Source of the DNA: Rattus norvegicus
Taxonomy: Eukaryota; Chordata; Mammalia; Rodentia; Muridae
NCBI RefSeq assembly: GCF_036323735.1
Contig: NC_086026.1
Location: forward strand, 85,827,359-85,891,358
Reading direction: 5' to 3'
Length of the DNA stretch: 64,000 nucleotides
Below, piece after piece: positions 23,501 through 36,297 of the stretch. Under the pieces are notes generated by a model. That model searched no databases and had not been told where the DNA came from. It was given only the letters and a program-made list of their open reading frames with translations. The position numbers and the translations under genes were made by a program. Position 1 is the stretch's first letter, and every line of letters starts with the position of its first letter.

Positions 23501-24464
23501 TCCTCCTCCCTAGACACCATTAGGATGCCTCCCACTCTCTCTGCTCTGGGGACACTGGACTGCCATGAAGCCGCCACTGTCCAGAGAGGCTCAGGGGATG
23601 AGCAGAGATCACGGTGGCTGTGATCATCAGTCTCTGCATCCAAGTTTATATGGGAGTTGGTCTAGCCTTCACCACAGGACAACTACGGACACCTGGGCTA
23701 GACCAAGGAGAAAGAGGTACTGTGAAAGCCTTCTGGTCCCTTTCTCAGAGCACGCATTGCCAGGGAGTTGAACAAGGTAATACAGAGGGAGCCATAACTT
23801 AGAAGCCCACAGTCATTACTGTATATGAAATAGGAAAAGAACGGGCCATAGCTGGGCTTGCTATCAGTCATGTAGAGAGAACACTCCTTGTCATTTAAAA
23901 AAATGAAGTTTACAAATATATAACTGATCAAAGAAAAAATATACATACCTGAGAAATTTTAGCAATATATCATATATAAAACAAATGCAAATAAAATTTT
24001 AACTTATGCTTTGTAAGTTAAATGCAACTAAGAATCTTATATCTATCAGATTTGGAAAAATTAAAAATATATTTTAAGCCAAAAAAAAAAAAAGAATCAG
24101 AGGAAATAGAGGACTGCTTTCCTCTAATTCTTGAGTGTGTGAACGGGTGGGTCTCTTATTCTTGTGCTTTCCCTTGGGATCTTTTCCATCTGTAGGTTTG
24201 TTTTGTCCAACTTCATTGTGAGAGCTTTTGTTTGCTCTTACTATATTTTATTTTGTTATATTTTCTTTTTATCTTTTAGAATCCTATTCTTTTCTAATGA
24301 GATATAGGAAGGGAGTGTATCTAGATGAGAGGGGAGGTGCCTATTGGCATACAGACAATTCCACTAGGCTCCTCCCTAGAACTTGGCGACAGACACTTAG
24401 CAATGGCAACCAGGCGCCAGCTAGCCAGGCATCCAGCTTAGAAGAAGATTGTTCTTCCTATCCC

Positions 24465-24600
24465 ACTCTCTCTCCCTTTCTCCACACTCTCTCTTTCTCT
24501 CTCACCACATGTTCCCAGCCTTTCCCTCTCTTCCTCTCTCTCTTCTTTCTCTCTCTGTCCTTGTCTGCCCTCCCTTTTCTCTGTCTCTACCCCTTTCCAG
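24465..24600 (+). repeat. CT-rich tract
   Basis: Imperfect pyrimidine-rich tract with TCTC and TTCC units. Confidence 0.8.
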
Positions 24601-24699
24601 GTCCCTGCTTCCTTCCCCTTCTTCCCCATAATAAATCTTTATACTAGGCCTCTCACATGGCACGATTCATCAGGGGGACAGCATAGCATGGGCCCAGCA

Positions 24700-24850
24700 T
24701 GCTACTCTCCCCCCTCCCCATTATACTGTGTTAACACATAGCAGTAGAAAAGAACTGGGGGGTGGATAGAGGGAGGGAAACTGAACAGGATATATTGTAT
24801 GAGAAAATGATCTATTTTAATTAAAAAGGAAAAACATATTCTCATATAAT
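24700..24850 (+). mobile_element. L1 (Lx-like) 3' end
   Basis: GGGGGGTGGATAGAGGGAGGG followed by an ATTTTAATTAAAAAGG-type terminus, as expected for an old rodent L1 3' end. Confidence 0.45.
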
Positions 24851-25189
24851 TCTGCAAAATACCAATCTTGATATACTATAATGGAATCTAGGTGAGCATA
24901 TCTCTTTTTGCTTCCTGACAGGAAAATTACACACAGGTTGGGTGTATCTGAATGGATCTTGTCAAGTGGCCTTTGGTTTCAAAGGGTCAAATAATAAAAG
25001 CAACTCTAAACAAACCAATAAAATGCATTTTAATTTTTGAACTAATATTTATACTAACATTATTTGTGAATACTATGAACTATAATTTGTCCTAAACATT
25101 TATGTTTCATCATCGTTTATGTTTCATCATTTGTTTGTGTTTCATCATATTGCAGATTGCCTATGATGTAGAAGTTATTACTTTTATGA

Positions 25190-25455
25190 CTAGAGAGAAG
25201 GCTGAGTCAGTAAGATGCCTGCCGTGCAAGCTTGAGGGTCTGAGTTTGGGTACCAGCATCTAAGTCAAAATGAGAATAGTGGAATCCGCCCATAACCCCT
25301 GGACTTAGGGGGCTATGGAGTTTTGGAAATGGCAGATACCTGGAGCTAACGACCAGCCAATTTGGCCAATTTGATGAATGCCAAGGTGAGTAAGAGTTTT
25401 TTAAAAAACAAAACAAAACACCTGAAGAAGAGCCTTGAGTTGGATCTCTGACATC
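25190..25455 (+). mobile_element. B4-like SINE followed by a CA repeat
   Basis: Starts AAGGCTGAGTCAGTAAGATG and ends TTGGATCTCTGACATCCTAC directly before the microsatellite. The pattern is that of a B3/B4 SINE, with an older internal divergence. Confidence 0.6.
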
Positions 25456-25497
<42 letters not shown>

Positions 25498-25700
25498 ACA
25501 CACACACACACTCAAACATGTCATGCATAAACATGTGTACCCACATATGCATACATACGTAAATACACACACTCAAATATGTTATGCATAAACATGTGTA
25601 CCCACATACACATACATACATATATACATACATACATACACACATACATACACACAGATACACACACACATACACACACATTCAAGCACACAAAAAACCT
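25456..25700 (+). repeat. CA and CATA microsatellite
   Basis: A pure CA run, then two copies of an approximately 65-base unit (around ATGCATAAACATGTGTACCC at 25523 and 25584), then ACAT repeats. Confidence 0.93.
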
Positions 25701-26439
25701 GTTTTTACTAGTATTATTGATGGTCACACGAATACAGAAGATGTATTTTTCCAAGGTCACAAACAAGGTTAGCTCTTCAGCTCATGATAATAATCACTGT
25801 AGAACATCGCTTCTGTTTATAAAGTAACATTAATCAATTAGCATTAAAATGTCTGATCATGTTTCTCTCTATATTTATTAAGGTTTTCTAAACAACCAAA
25901 TAAATTAACTATTTCTGCAGATATTTTGACAGTTTAGGAACAAAGAGTACTCCGTACAAACGTGTTATATATAGAAATATTGATAGATTTATAGAGACAA
26001 CTATTTCAGCTTCACATCTAGCATTTGAATTTTATCCAGTTATTTTATATTTATAGTGTCTATGTTTTGTTAGTATATTCTCAAACTTATAGAAGTTTAT
26101 GACCTTGGGTTGTACGTCTAATCCTGGCATAATTCCCCTTTTGTCATATTTTCCTCTTAAAAATTACTTTGCCTAGTTAACACTAACTATATTTTTTTGT
26201 ACATGCCATACCTAGAGTATCTTTGTTCAGAATTTCAGTTTAAATTTTTTATTAATTTAAATATTCTTGTTACAAATGACTGGTATCTCGAATCTTAGTA
26301 TTTGGCTTTATTATAATAATATACATTTGTTCTACGCTTTTGTTTACATTTTCTTACTCTTGGTGGTTTCTTCAAATTACATTTTAATATTTGGTTTTAT
26401 TTGTTTCATTACATGTCTTTGTGTAGCAATGTGCATAAA

Positions 26440-26580
26440 TGCACATCTTAGGGAAGACCAGCGCCATCAGACTCCTAGAGCTGGAATTGCTGCCATTATC
26501 AGTTAACATGTGGGTTCTGGGAACTGCATTTGGGTCTTCTCAAAGAGCTCTTAACAGCCGCACCATCTCTCTCCATCCCC
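26440..26580 (-). mobile_element. B3-like SINE fragment (antisense)
   Basis: Reads in reverse as GGGGATGGAGAGAGATGGTG, then GAAGACCCAAATGCAGTTCC and a GAGTCTGATGGCGC-type end. Confidence 0.65.
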
Positions 26581-27774
26581 TTGAATTCTATGGCTCTAAT
26601 TATCCACCCGTCTGACAAGTCTCCTGAACTATCACTCCTTCCTGTCAAGGATCAACGTGTATTTTAAACACTTGTAGAAATGTGTTACTGCAGAAGGCTT
26701 GGTTTCCCAGAGAATACCTATGTAGCTTTTCTCCCCAAATCTTGCTTGAAGTACCAGCTAGGCACTTTGTACTGTAGCCTCCTCGAGTGTTGAAGCTGTC
26801 ACTCACTCTTCTCAGAAAGGCCCTGCGAAGTACAAACACAGCTATCCTGTTTCATTCAGTCTCTTCCTCCTCCCTTTTTTTTCTTTTTTACTGTAATTGT
26901 GCATAACAGATGCAGTTTCAACGGCACTGGGATGGATGGTCTCCAGCCTGAGAACTTTCAGGCTGTAATTGGAATCCTAGGCCTGTATCCTCTGCAGGCT
27001 GTAAAGTGATGCCTTTTCCAATCTAAGGAGTGGAATCCTCAGTCCCACCCTGCAGCATGTGAAGGCACATCCTCTCCTCTGGACCCTCTGTATTACAAAA
27101 GGGAGGAAGATGCACAAACTCCAGCTTCCATAAGCCACTCACTCAACTTTGTGTTCTGCATGTAAAGTGAATCCCACCAGTAAATACTGAATTTCAGTTT
27201 GAAACTGTGAATGTGGGTATCAAAATTTGTCGCTCTATTTCTCATCTTTGCCTTCTCTTTCTTTTAGATCCTGGCTTTAGTAGTAATTAGTGGTATTTTA
27301 AACAATAATCTTCCTGGAAAATTTCTTTTAGATCTACTGTCTCAAATTGTCAACCTTTGATATATTATGATTCAGAGACCACAGACCCATAGTTTCTTTT
27401 CCCACTTAGATGCAAAATCTAAGAAGGATTTAAGGATTATAGGATAGGCTACATAGTGTAGTGTGTTACAGCATGTCAGCAGACAGGTGTGGCCTATTGA
27501 GAGACAGCAACTGAGGGAAATGGTGCCCTGCTAAAGAGCTTCAGAGACTAGACCTGGGGACGGGTTTTTGATGTAAGAGGCTTTGGGGTAAGAATTCAAG
27601 AAAGGAAGAAATGTGTCTGATTTTCTTTTATTGATAGTAATATACCTACATACTCCTAAGAAGGTGTGGAAGAAGGGGAAAGGGAGAGAGAGGAGAAAAG
27701 GAAAGGGGGGTGGAAGGGAGAAAGAGATACAGAGACAAGAGAAAGACAGAAGCACAGAGACATGGAGACATGCG

Positions 27775-27780
27775 GACACA

Positions 27781-27859
<79 letters not shown>
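27775..27859 (+). repeat. CA then GA microsatellite
   Basis: Pure CA units followed by about 30 GA units. Confidence 0.96.
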
Positions 27860-27861
<2 letters not shown>

Positions 27862-28364
27862 CTCTGATGTCTATCTTCAGGTCTCAAATTCACAGGTGAC
27901 AGGGTGACAGAACTACTAATGCCTGCTCCAGGATGTGAATTTTCCTTGTCAGTCCTTTGGTTGTTTGCCATTTATTTCATAGCTCGAGTCTCAAATTTTC
28001 TTTTGATGTCCATCAGTTTTTACATGCCCAGTGCCATTTCCTGTGAGAGCCCATTTTCTCTTTAAATGATGTGCAACTCCTGGCAAGAGGGTTCCCTCTT
28101 CTTCTCAATGGGAATGTATTACTTCAGCCCAGATCAACCTTCCTTCCATCTGCTTGTAAACCCAAAGATGTGTTTCTATCCAGAACAAGACATTTGTTTA
28201 TTTTTTAAACTTAACTTTATATTTTAACTTAAAATATTCTTTGCCTTGTGTAGATATGGGTAAGAATTGAATCCTTTTGATCATAAACATTTTCAAATAG
28301 TGTCTAGCTAAATAGAAAACACTGTAATTTTTTCAGTACTCACTATTCTAATTTTAGTTTGATG

Positions 28365-28700
28365 TCCTGATAAAACACTGTAGCCAATGCAATTTGGAGA
28401 GAAAAGGGAATATTTGGCTCACATTTCCAGGTTATCATTCATTGTAAAGAGCACTCAGGGAAGACACAAGGCTAGAATTTAAAGCCTAAGGAGGAATGCC
28501 ATTTGCTGGATCACTCTCTGGCTTGCTTTCGGACTCACATTCTGCTAGCTTTCCTATACAATCCAGGACCACCTGCCTGGGGATCATACTTCTCATAGTC
28601 AGCCAAGCCCTTCTGCACCAATTAAGCCAATCACAACAATGCATCACAAATATGTCCATGGAGCAACCTGATAGACAACTGCTCCAAGATGTTTTTAAAG
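28365..28700. repeat. Diverged copy of the 30768-31175 repeat family
   Basis: Shares the AAAACACTGTAGCCAATGCA-like start and the TGGCTTGCTTTCGGACTCAC section in the same order. Confidence 0.45.
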
Positions 28701-28747
28701 TAATTCTAGGCTATGTGACGTTTACAGCAGTGAGTTCTACCAAGGAT

Positions 28748-28975
28748 TTCTGGAGAGATGGCTCAATGGTTAAGAGGACTTGATGCTTTTCCAGAGGACC
28801 CAAGTTTGGTTTCCACCACCCACATTAGGTGTCTTACAACCATCTATAACTCCAGCTTGAGGAGATACAGTGCCCGCTTCTGACCTCTATTGGCACCCAT
28901 ACTCAGGTGCCACGCACACACAGACATACACATATATGTAAAAATAGAAATGTCTTTAAAATAATGCTTGGTGGG
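28748..28975 (+). mobile_element. B2/B3 SINE
   Basis: TGGAGAGATGGCTCAATGGT, CCAGAGGACCCAAGTT, and a 3' part with TCTGACCTCTATTGGCACC and CACACACAGACATACACATA, ending in an A-rich tail. Confidence 0.85.
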
Positions 28976-29335
28976 TCATTAGCCTCATCTAACTTTGTTC
29001 CTAACCCTTAAAAACTAAGTGAAATAAAGTACTGAGTGGAAATCCTTCACCTCCTTAGTTAATAAGGAACCAATTTTTAAAGGGGCTACATTTGGGAGGC
29101 ACTGAGCTAGGCAGCGACTGGCACACAAATCGTTTGAATATAACATGGTCCCTCTTTGCAAATAACAATATCTTAATAGGAACAAAAAGGCCCAGTTTTA
29201 CATTGACTTGAGAAGAAAACTGGTACTATAAGGCACGTAAGGGACACTAAAGAGACTGAAGAATCAGTAACATTAAAAAGACAATTATACTTATTTCAAA
29301 TATGTTTACCTTTTAACTTTAAGAACATTGTATCT

Positions 29336-29790
29336 GTATTAGTTTCTTGCCTTGTTGCTTTCTTTTCCTGATAGGGATATGAAAGGCATAACATAAGGGA
29401 GAAGGGGCTTATGGGGCATAAAGTTCAAGATTACTGTCTATTATGGTGGAGGAAGCCAAGATGACAAGAGTTGAAGTAGCTGGAAACACCCTCAGGAATG
29501 GAGATCAATGAGTGTGTGTTGTTCCTCAGCCCGTTTTATCCAAAATGTAGTTTAGGAGGAGAGCCATGAAATGGTGTCATCACAGTGGATGGATCTTTCC
29601 GTATCAGTTAACAAAGCTAAGGCAGTTTCCTAGAGACCCTTCACTCAGATTATTCAAGCTGACAATTAACGGTAATCTTCAAAATGACTGAGATGTATAT
29701 CAAGACTTGGAGAAAACATCAAGACTTGTGAGAGAACTAAAGAGGCATAAAATCTCAAAAACAGTTTTTGGAAAATTTTTCTGAATAAAA
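29336..29790. repeat. Diverged copy of the 30768-31175 repeat family
   Basis: GTATTAGTTTCTTGCCTTG start, then GAAGGGGCTTATGGGGCAT and GGTGGAGGAAGCC sections, and a TTCAAGCTGACAATTAA end. Confidence 0.4.
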
Positions 29791-30175
29791 GTTATCTTTG
29801 TGCACTATTGTAGTGTATTTGATTAGTAGAGCACAACTGGGTGTCCCAAGATAAATAATTCCAGGTGGCTCACACTTCAGCTGAGGCATGGAGGAAAATA
29901 ACCTTTCCCATCCTCAGAGAAATTCGGGTTTGACAGCTCTTACCCATACATGGCTTTATCTTTGAGACGGAGACCCTAGATATGCATTTGTTATTTTTCC
30001 ATATTTAAAAAGTTAAAGTCTTGTATCTGTGATATAGGTTTAGTAACTCTAAGAAAAATTATTTCCTGAAACTACATGCATATAAGTACATTTATATCGT
30101 CTCCCTCGGTTTTGCTTAACACCCATGTCTTGAATTTTCTAGTATTTTTAAATTCCTGGCTTTCTAAATGACTTT

Positions 30176-30177
30176 CT

Positions 30178-30233
<56 letters not shown>

Positions 30234-30251
30234 TCCTTCTTTCTTTCTTTA
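30176..30251 (+). repeat. TTTC tetranucleotide microsatellite
   Basis: About 18 TTTC units with one substitution near the end. Confidence 0.97.
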
Positions 30252-30502
30252 AACTGTCACTTTAGTGCCAAATACAATCTTAAAAAACAACATAGCATGA
30301 AGAGGAGGCAAATAAAGAAATAGAGGTAATAAGGAAAACTATTGGAAGAAAGTAAAGAGCTGAAGGGCGATGATTACATATACCATTAGCCATGGGATTT
30401 TGTATATTTACAAAGGTGGGATGGAGCAGGCTACAGATTTACTTGCTATCCATCCTTCCAGCCCTAGTAATGATTCTCTAGAGTGCTATTATGGTGTATA
30501 AA

Positions 30503-30542
30503 CACACACACACACACACACACACACACCACACACACACAC

Positions 30543-30593
<51 letters not shown>
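30503..30593 (+). repeat. CA microsatellite
   Basis: CA repeat with two small interruptions. Confidence 0.97.
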
Positions 30594-30595
<2 letters not shown>

Positions 30596-30767
30596 CCTCT
30601 GCAATAGACAGCAGATCTGCCTGTGGTTAATACAAGGATGAATTCAAAATACTGAAGAGCAAAAAAATATTGCTAACACCCATGGAAAACCTTCCAAAGA
30701 GACCATTTTCTGTGATAGGTCTTGAGATGACAAAGGGCAGAAATAAGTTCTCTGAGTTTTTTGTATC

Positions 30768-31175
30768 TATGAGTCTTAGTCAGGATTTCTATTCCTGCAC
30801 AAACATCATGACCAAGAAGGAAATTGGAGAGGAAGGTGTTTGTTCAGCTTACACTTTCCACATTGCTGTTTATCACCAAGGGAAGTCAGAACTGGAACTC
30901 AAGCAGGTCAGGAAGCAGGAGCCATGGAGGTAGGGGCCATGGAGGAATGCTACTTACTGACTTGCTTTCTCTGGCTTGCTCAGCTTGCTTTCTTATAGAA
31001 CCCAAGACTATCAGCCCAGGGATGGCACCACCCTCAAGGGGCCCTCCTACCCTTGATCGCTAATTGAGAAAATGCCTTACAGCTGGATCTCATGGAGGCA
31101 TTTTCTCAGGGGAGGCTCCCTTCTCTGTGATAACTCCAGCTTGTGTCAAGTTGACACACAAAACCAGCCAGAACA
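30768..31175. repeat. Rodent dispersed repeat
   Basis: A well-preserved copy of a common rodent interspersed repeat (GTCAGGATTTCTATTCCTGC to TGTCAAGTTGACACACAAAA). Related, more diverged copies occur near 28365-28700, 29336-29790 and 57488-57900. I cannot name the class with confidence. The open frames over it are not genes. Confidence 0.6.
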
Positions 31176-34100
31176 CTATGGTTAGCTTCTAAAAGTCTAT
31201 CTGGAAGTCCATTGCTAATAAAGCCCCAGGTGACCCCATCTGATAGTGTTGGGAAGTTTAATTTTGACATTTCATGTTGAAAATTTATAGCAGGAAGAAC
31301 TTCTATGAATCTGGATTTAAGGCTAGAATGTGGCCATGTTATTAGAGAGGAACAGAGCTGCATAATTTAGGTCATGTGATGGTGAGAGTATGTTGAAATT
31401 TCCAGAACATTAAGAAACCAAACAATGAATGGGCTAGAAATGCATCCTTCCTAGGCATCCAATAGCAAATGCTCTAAATGACTAAAGGAATTGTTGTCCC
31501 CTTGAGGCATAGATAGATACAAATTGAGAGGGAGAGGAGAGGAAGAGAAAATATCTACTCAGCCAACAGAAACCAAGAAAAAGCTGGTCTGACTATTAAA
31601 ATATTTGATAGAAAAGATATCAAACAAAAACATCTAGGAAATATTAAGACCATTACATATTTAAAAGTAAACAAATGCAAATCTTTATGCATTGAATCTC
31701 AGGAATCCTAATTTTTTCATAAGACAAACATTAAAAGGTCTGGTTAAGACATCAGCTAAATCTTGCTATAATAATTACAGTAATGGCCAGAGACATTCAC
31801 TAGACTTCCTATTTATTATTAGATAAGTCTTCTAAACTCAAAAACTAAAAAAGAAAATTTACAACGTAACTCAGCTGGACTTAATAGATACTTATAGCAT
31901 ATTCTATTCAACATGTAGGGAATGTACATTATTCATAATGGCCCATAGAACCCTCCTGAAAACTAATTATACTATAGGCTTCTAAGACAGTGTTTACAAG
32001 TACAAAAGAATGAAAAAAATACGTTAGAGGAATGAAAGTAGAAATCAACATTAGAGGACCTATAGTGTGCAAGTTAACCCTGTCCACTTGAGATTTATCA
32101 GCTCCCCTTATGTGCTGTCTGTGACAGTGTTTCTATCAGGTTAAATGAGAGTGGGAGAGAGCCACTCCAGTGTGGACAGCATCATTCTGTCAGCGCAGGA
32201 CCTGAGCTTAACAGAAAAGACAAAAGAATGGGCTGGAACAACAGTACCATGGTTGAGAGTGCTTAGAAGAAAACTTCCCTAACCTAAAGAAAAAGATGCC
32301 CATGAACATTCGAGAAGCCTACAGAACTCCAAACAGATTAGACCAGAAAGGAAATTCCTCCCATCACATTATAGTCAAAACACCAAATGCACAAAACAAA
32401 GAAAGAATATTAAAAGCAGTAAGGAAAAAAGGTCAAGTAACATATAAAGGCAGACCTATCAGGATTGGACCAGACTTCTCAACAGAAACTATGAAAGCTA
32501 GATGATCCTGGACAGATGCCATACAGACCCTAAAAGAACACAAATGCCAGCCCAGAATACTATATCCAGCAAAATTCTCAATTAACATAGATGGAGAAAT
32601 CAAAATATTCCATGACAAAACCAAATTTACACAATATCTTTCCACAAATCCAGCCCTACAAAGGATAATAAATGGAAAACTCCGACACAAGGAGAGAAAC
32701 TACACCCTAGAAAAAGCAAGAAAGTAATCTTGCAAGAAACCCAAAATAAGATAGTCACACAGACATAATTCTACTTCTAACATCAAAAATAGCAGAAAGC
32801 AATAATCACTAATCCTTAATACTCTTAAAATCAATGGACTCAATTCACTAATAAAAAGACATAGACTAACCGACTGGATAAGTAAACAGGATGCAGCTTT
32901 TTTGCTGCATAGAAGAAATGCACCTCAATGACAAAGACAGACACTACCTCAGAGTAAAAGGCTGGGAAAATTCTTTTCCAAGCAAATGGTCTGAAGCAAC
33001 AAGCTGGAATAGCCATTCTAGTATCAAATAAAATCAACTTCCAACCAAAAGTGATCAAAAAGGATAAGGAAGTACACTTCATAATCTTTGAAGGAAAAAT
33101 CTTCCAAGAAGAACTCTCAATTCTGAACATCCATGCTGCAAATGCAAGGGCACCCACATTCATAAAAGAAACTTTACTAAAGCTCAAAGCATACATTGCA
33201 CCACACACAATAATAGTAGGCGACTTGAACATACCCTGTCATAAATGGACAGATCATGGAAACAGAAACTAAACAGAGACACAGAGAAACTAACAGAAGT
33301 TATGAACCAAATGCATTTAACAGACATCTATAGAACATTTCATCATATATATATGTATATATATACACCTTCTTCTCAGCACCTCATGTTACCTTCTCCA
33401 AAATTGACCATATAATTGGTCACAAAACAGGCCTCAATGGATACAAGTAGATTAAAATAATCCTATGCATCCTATCACATCACCACAGACTAAGGCTGAT
33501 CTTCAATAACAACAAAAAGAACAGAAAGCCCACATACACATGGAAGCTGAACAATGCTCTACTCAATGACGACTTGGTCAAGGAAGAAATAACGAAAGAA
33601 ATTAAAGACTTTTTTAGAATTTAATGAAAAAAATGAAGGCACAACATACCCAAAATTATGGGATACAATGAAAGCAGTGCTAAGGGGGAAAACTCATAGC
33701 TCTGACTGCCTGAAAAAAGAAATTGGAGAGAGCATACACTAACAGCTTGACAGCACACTTGAAAGCTCTAGAACAAAAAGAAGCAAATTCACCCAAGAGG
33801 AGTAGATGGCAGAAAATAATCAAACTCACAGCTGAAATCAACCAAGTAGAAACAAAGAGAACTATAAAAAAATCAACAAAACCAGGAGCTGTCTCTTTAA
33901 GAAAATCAACAAGATATATAAACTCTTATCCAGACTAACCAGAGGGTAGAGAGACAGTATCCAAATTAACAAAATCAGAAATGAAAAGGGAGATATAACT
34001 ACAGAAATTGAGGAAATTAAAAAATATCAAAAAGATCCTACTATAAAAGCCTATACTCAACAAAACTGGAAAATCTGGAGGAAATGGACACTTTTCTAGA

Positions 34101-35972
34101 CAGATACCAGGTACCAAAGTTAAATCAGGATCAGATAAACCATCTAAACTGTCCCATAACCCCTAAAGAAATAGAAGCAGTCATTAAAGGTCTCCCAATC
34201 AAAAAAAGCCTAGGACCAGATAGGTTTAGTGCAGAATTCCATCAGCCCTTCAAAGAAGACCTAATGCTCTTAAAATTATTTCACAAAATAGAAACAGAGG
34301 GAACACTAACCAATTTGTTCTTTGAAGCCACAATTACACTTATACCTAAACCATCCAAAGACCCTACAAAGAAAGAGAACTTCAGACCAATTTCCCTTAT
34401 GAATATCAATGCAAAAATACTCAATAAAATTCTTGCAAACTGAATACAAGAACACATCAAAGCAATCATCCATCATGATTAAGTAGGCTTCATCGCAGGG
34501 ATGCAAGGATGGTTCAATATATGGAAATCCATCAATGTAATCCATTATGTAAAAAACTCAAAGAAAAAATACACATGATTATCTCATTAGATGCTGAAAA
34601 AGCATTTGACAAAATTCAACACCCCTTCAAGATAATAGTCTTGCAAAGATCAGGATTTCAAGACCCATACCTAAACATAATAAAAGCAATATACAGCAAA
34701 TTAGTAACCAATGTTAAATTAAATCGAGAGAAACTTGAAGCAATCCCACTAAAATCAGGGATTAGACAAGGCTGCCCACTCTCTCCCTACCAATTCAACA
34801 TAGTACTTGAAGTGCTAGCCAGAGCAATTAGAAAACAAAAGGAGGTCAAAGGATACAAATTGGAAAGGAAGAAGTCAAAATATCACTACTTGCAGTTGAT
34901 ATGATAGTGTACTTAAATGACCCCAAAAGTTCCACCAGAGAACTACTAAGTCTGATACATAACTTCAGTAAAGTGGCTGAATATAAAATTAACTCAACAA
35001 ATCAGTAGTCTTCCTCTACTTAAAGGATAAACAGACTGAGAAAGAAATTAGGGAAATGATATTCTTCACAACAGCCACAAATAATGTAAAATATCTTGGT
35101 GTAACTCTAACTAAGCAAGTGAAAGATCTGTATGACAAGAACTTCAAGTCTCTGAAGAAAGAAATTGAAGAAGATCTCAGAAGATAGAAAGATCTCCCAT
35201 GCTCATGGATTTTCAGGATTAATATAGTAAAGATGGCCATCTTGCCAAAGTGATCTCCAGATGCAAATGCAATCCCCATCAAACTTCCAACACAATTCTT
35301 CATAGAATTAGAAAGAACAATTTGAAAATTCATTTGCAAAAGCAAAAGTCCAGGATACTGAAAACTATTGTCAACAATAAAAGAACTTCTGGGGGAATCA
35401 CCATTCCTGACCTCAAGCTGTGTTACAGAGAAATAGTCATAAAAATTGCATAGTATTGTTATAGAGTCAGGCAGGTAGATCAATGGAATAGAATTGAAGA
35501 CCCAGAAATGAATACACACATTTATGGTATCTTGATCTTTGACAAAGGAGCTCAAACTCTCCAATGGAAAAAAAGATAGCATTTTCAACAAATGGTGCTG
35601 GTTCAACTGGAGGTCAGCATGTAGAAGAATGCAAATTGACCCATTTTTATCTCCTTGTCCAAAGTTGAAGTTCAAGTGGATCAAAGACCTCCACATAAAA
35701 CCAGATACACTGAAACTAATAGAAGAGAAAGTGGGGAAGCCTTGAAAACATAGGCACAGGGAATATTTCCTGAACAGAATGTCAATGGCAAATTGCAAAG
35801 CTTCTGTAAGGACAAAGACACTGTCAATGGGACAAAAATGGCAAACAACAACATTGGGAAAAGGTCTTTTCCAATCCTACCTCCAATAGAGGGCTAATAT
35901 CTAATATATACAAAGAACTCAAGAAGTTAGACTCCAGAGAGCCAAATAGCCCTATTTAAAAAATGGGGTACA

Positions 35973-36297
35973 CAACCAGAGCTTCCAGGGACTAAACCAC
36001 TACTCAAAGACTATACATGGACTGACCCATGGCTTCAACTGCAAATGTAGCAGAGGTTGGCCTTCTTGGACACCAGTGTAAGGAGAAGCCCTTGGTCCTG
36101 CCAAGATTGGACCCTCAGTGCAAGGGAATGTCGGGGTGGTGGTAGTAAGGGGGAATGGATTGGTGGGGAAATCACCTTTATGGGAGAGAGGAAGGGAGGA
36201 GATAGGGGGCTTATGGACAGGAAACCAGGAAAGGCAATAATATTTGAAATGTAAATAAATAAATATATCCAATAAAAAATTAAATTTTTTACATTTA
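35973..36297 (+). mobile_element. Nested L1 3'-end insertion
   Basis: About 325 bases of L1 3' UTR ending in an AATAAA-rich A tail, inserted inside ORF2 of the L1 at 32268-37738. It is flanked by a perfect 15-base duplication AAAAAATGGGGTACA (35958-35972 and 36298-36312). The host ORF2 sequence resumes after the second copy. Confidence 0.9.

Larger units (their letters stand above)
21584..24080 (+). other. Non-L1 3' part of the chimeric insertion (3'-UTR-like)
   Basis: Sequence without L1 similarity and without a long open frame, T-rich and resembling a mammalian 3' UTR. It includes a TA microsatellite (22556-22627), a B4-like SINE stretch (about 23320-23500), AATAAA motifs near 21722, 22762 and 23991, and an ATTAAA about 19 bases before the terminal poly(A). 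I could not name a source gene. Confidence 0.55.
19216..24091 (+). mobile_element. Chimeric retro-insertion: L1 5' half fused to a non-L1 3' sequence
   Basis: A unit bounded by a perfect 12-base direct repeat (AAGAATCAGAGG at 19204-19215 and 24092-24103). Its left end is the rat L1 5' UTR and its right end is a poly(A) run (24081-24091). The order is 5' UTR (to 19952), ORF1 (interrupted by an ID element), the first part of ORF2 (to about 21583), then 2.5 kb with no L1 similarity. An ATTAAA lies about 19 bases before the tail. The left target boundary resembles an L1 endonuclease site. The duplication shows that the whole block was inserted in one event, so the fusion existed in the RNA or arose during reverse transcription. 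A later internal deletion would not explain the unrelated 3' part. Confidence 0.82.

Noticed and set aside
25456..25700. Regularly repeated units considered as a CRISPR-like array
   Set aside because: Eukaryotic micro/minisatellite: no unique spacers and no cas genes.
35016..35798. 260-codon minus-strand open frame
   Set aside because: Antisense of the decayed L1 ORF2, not a gene.
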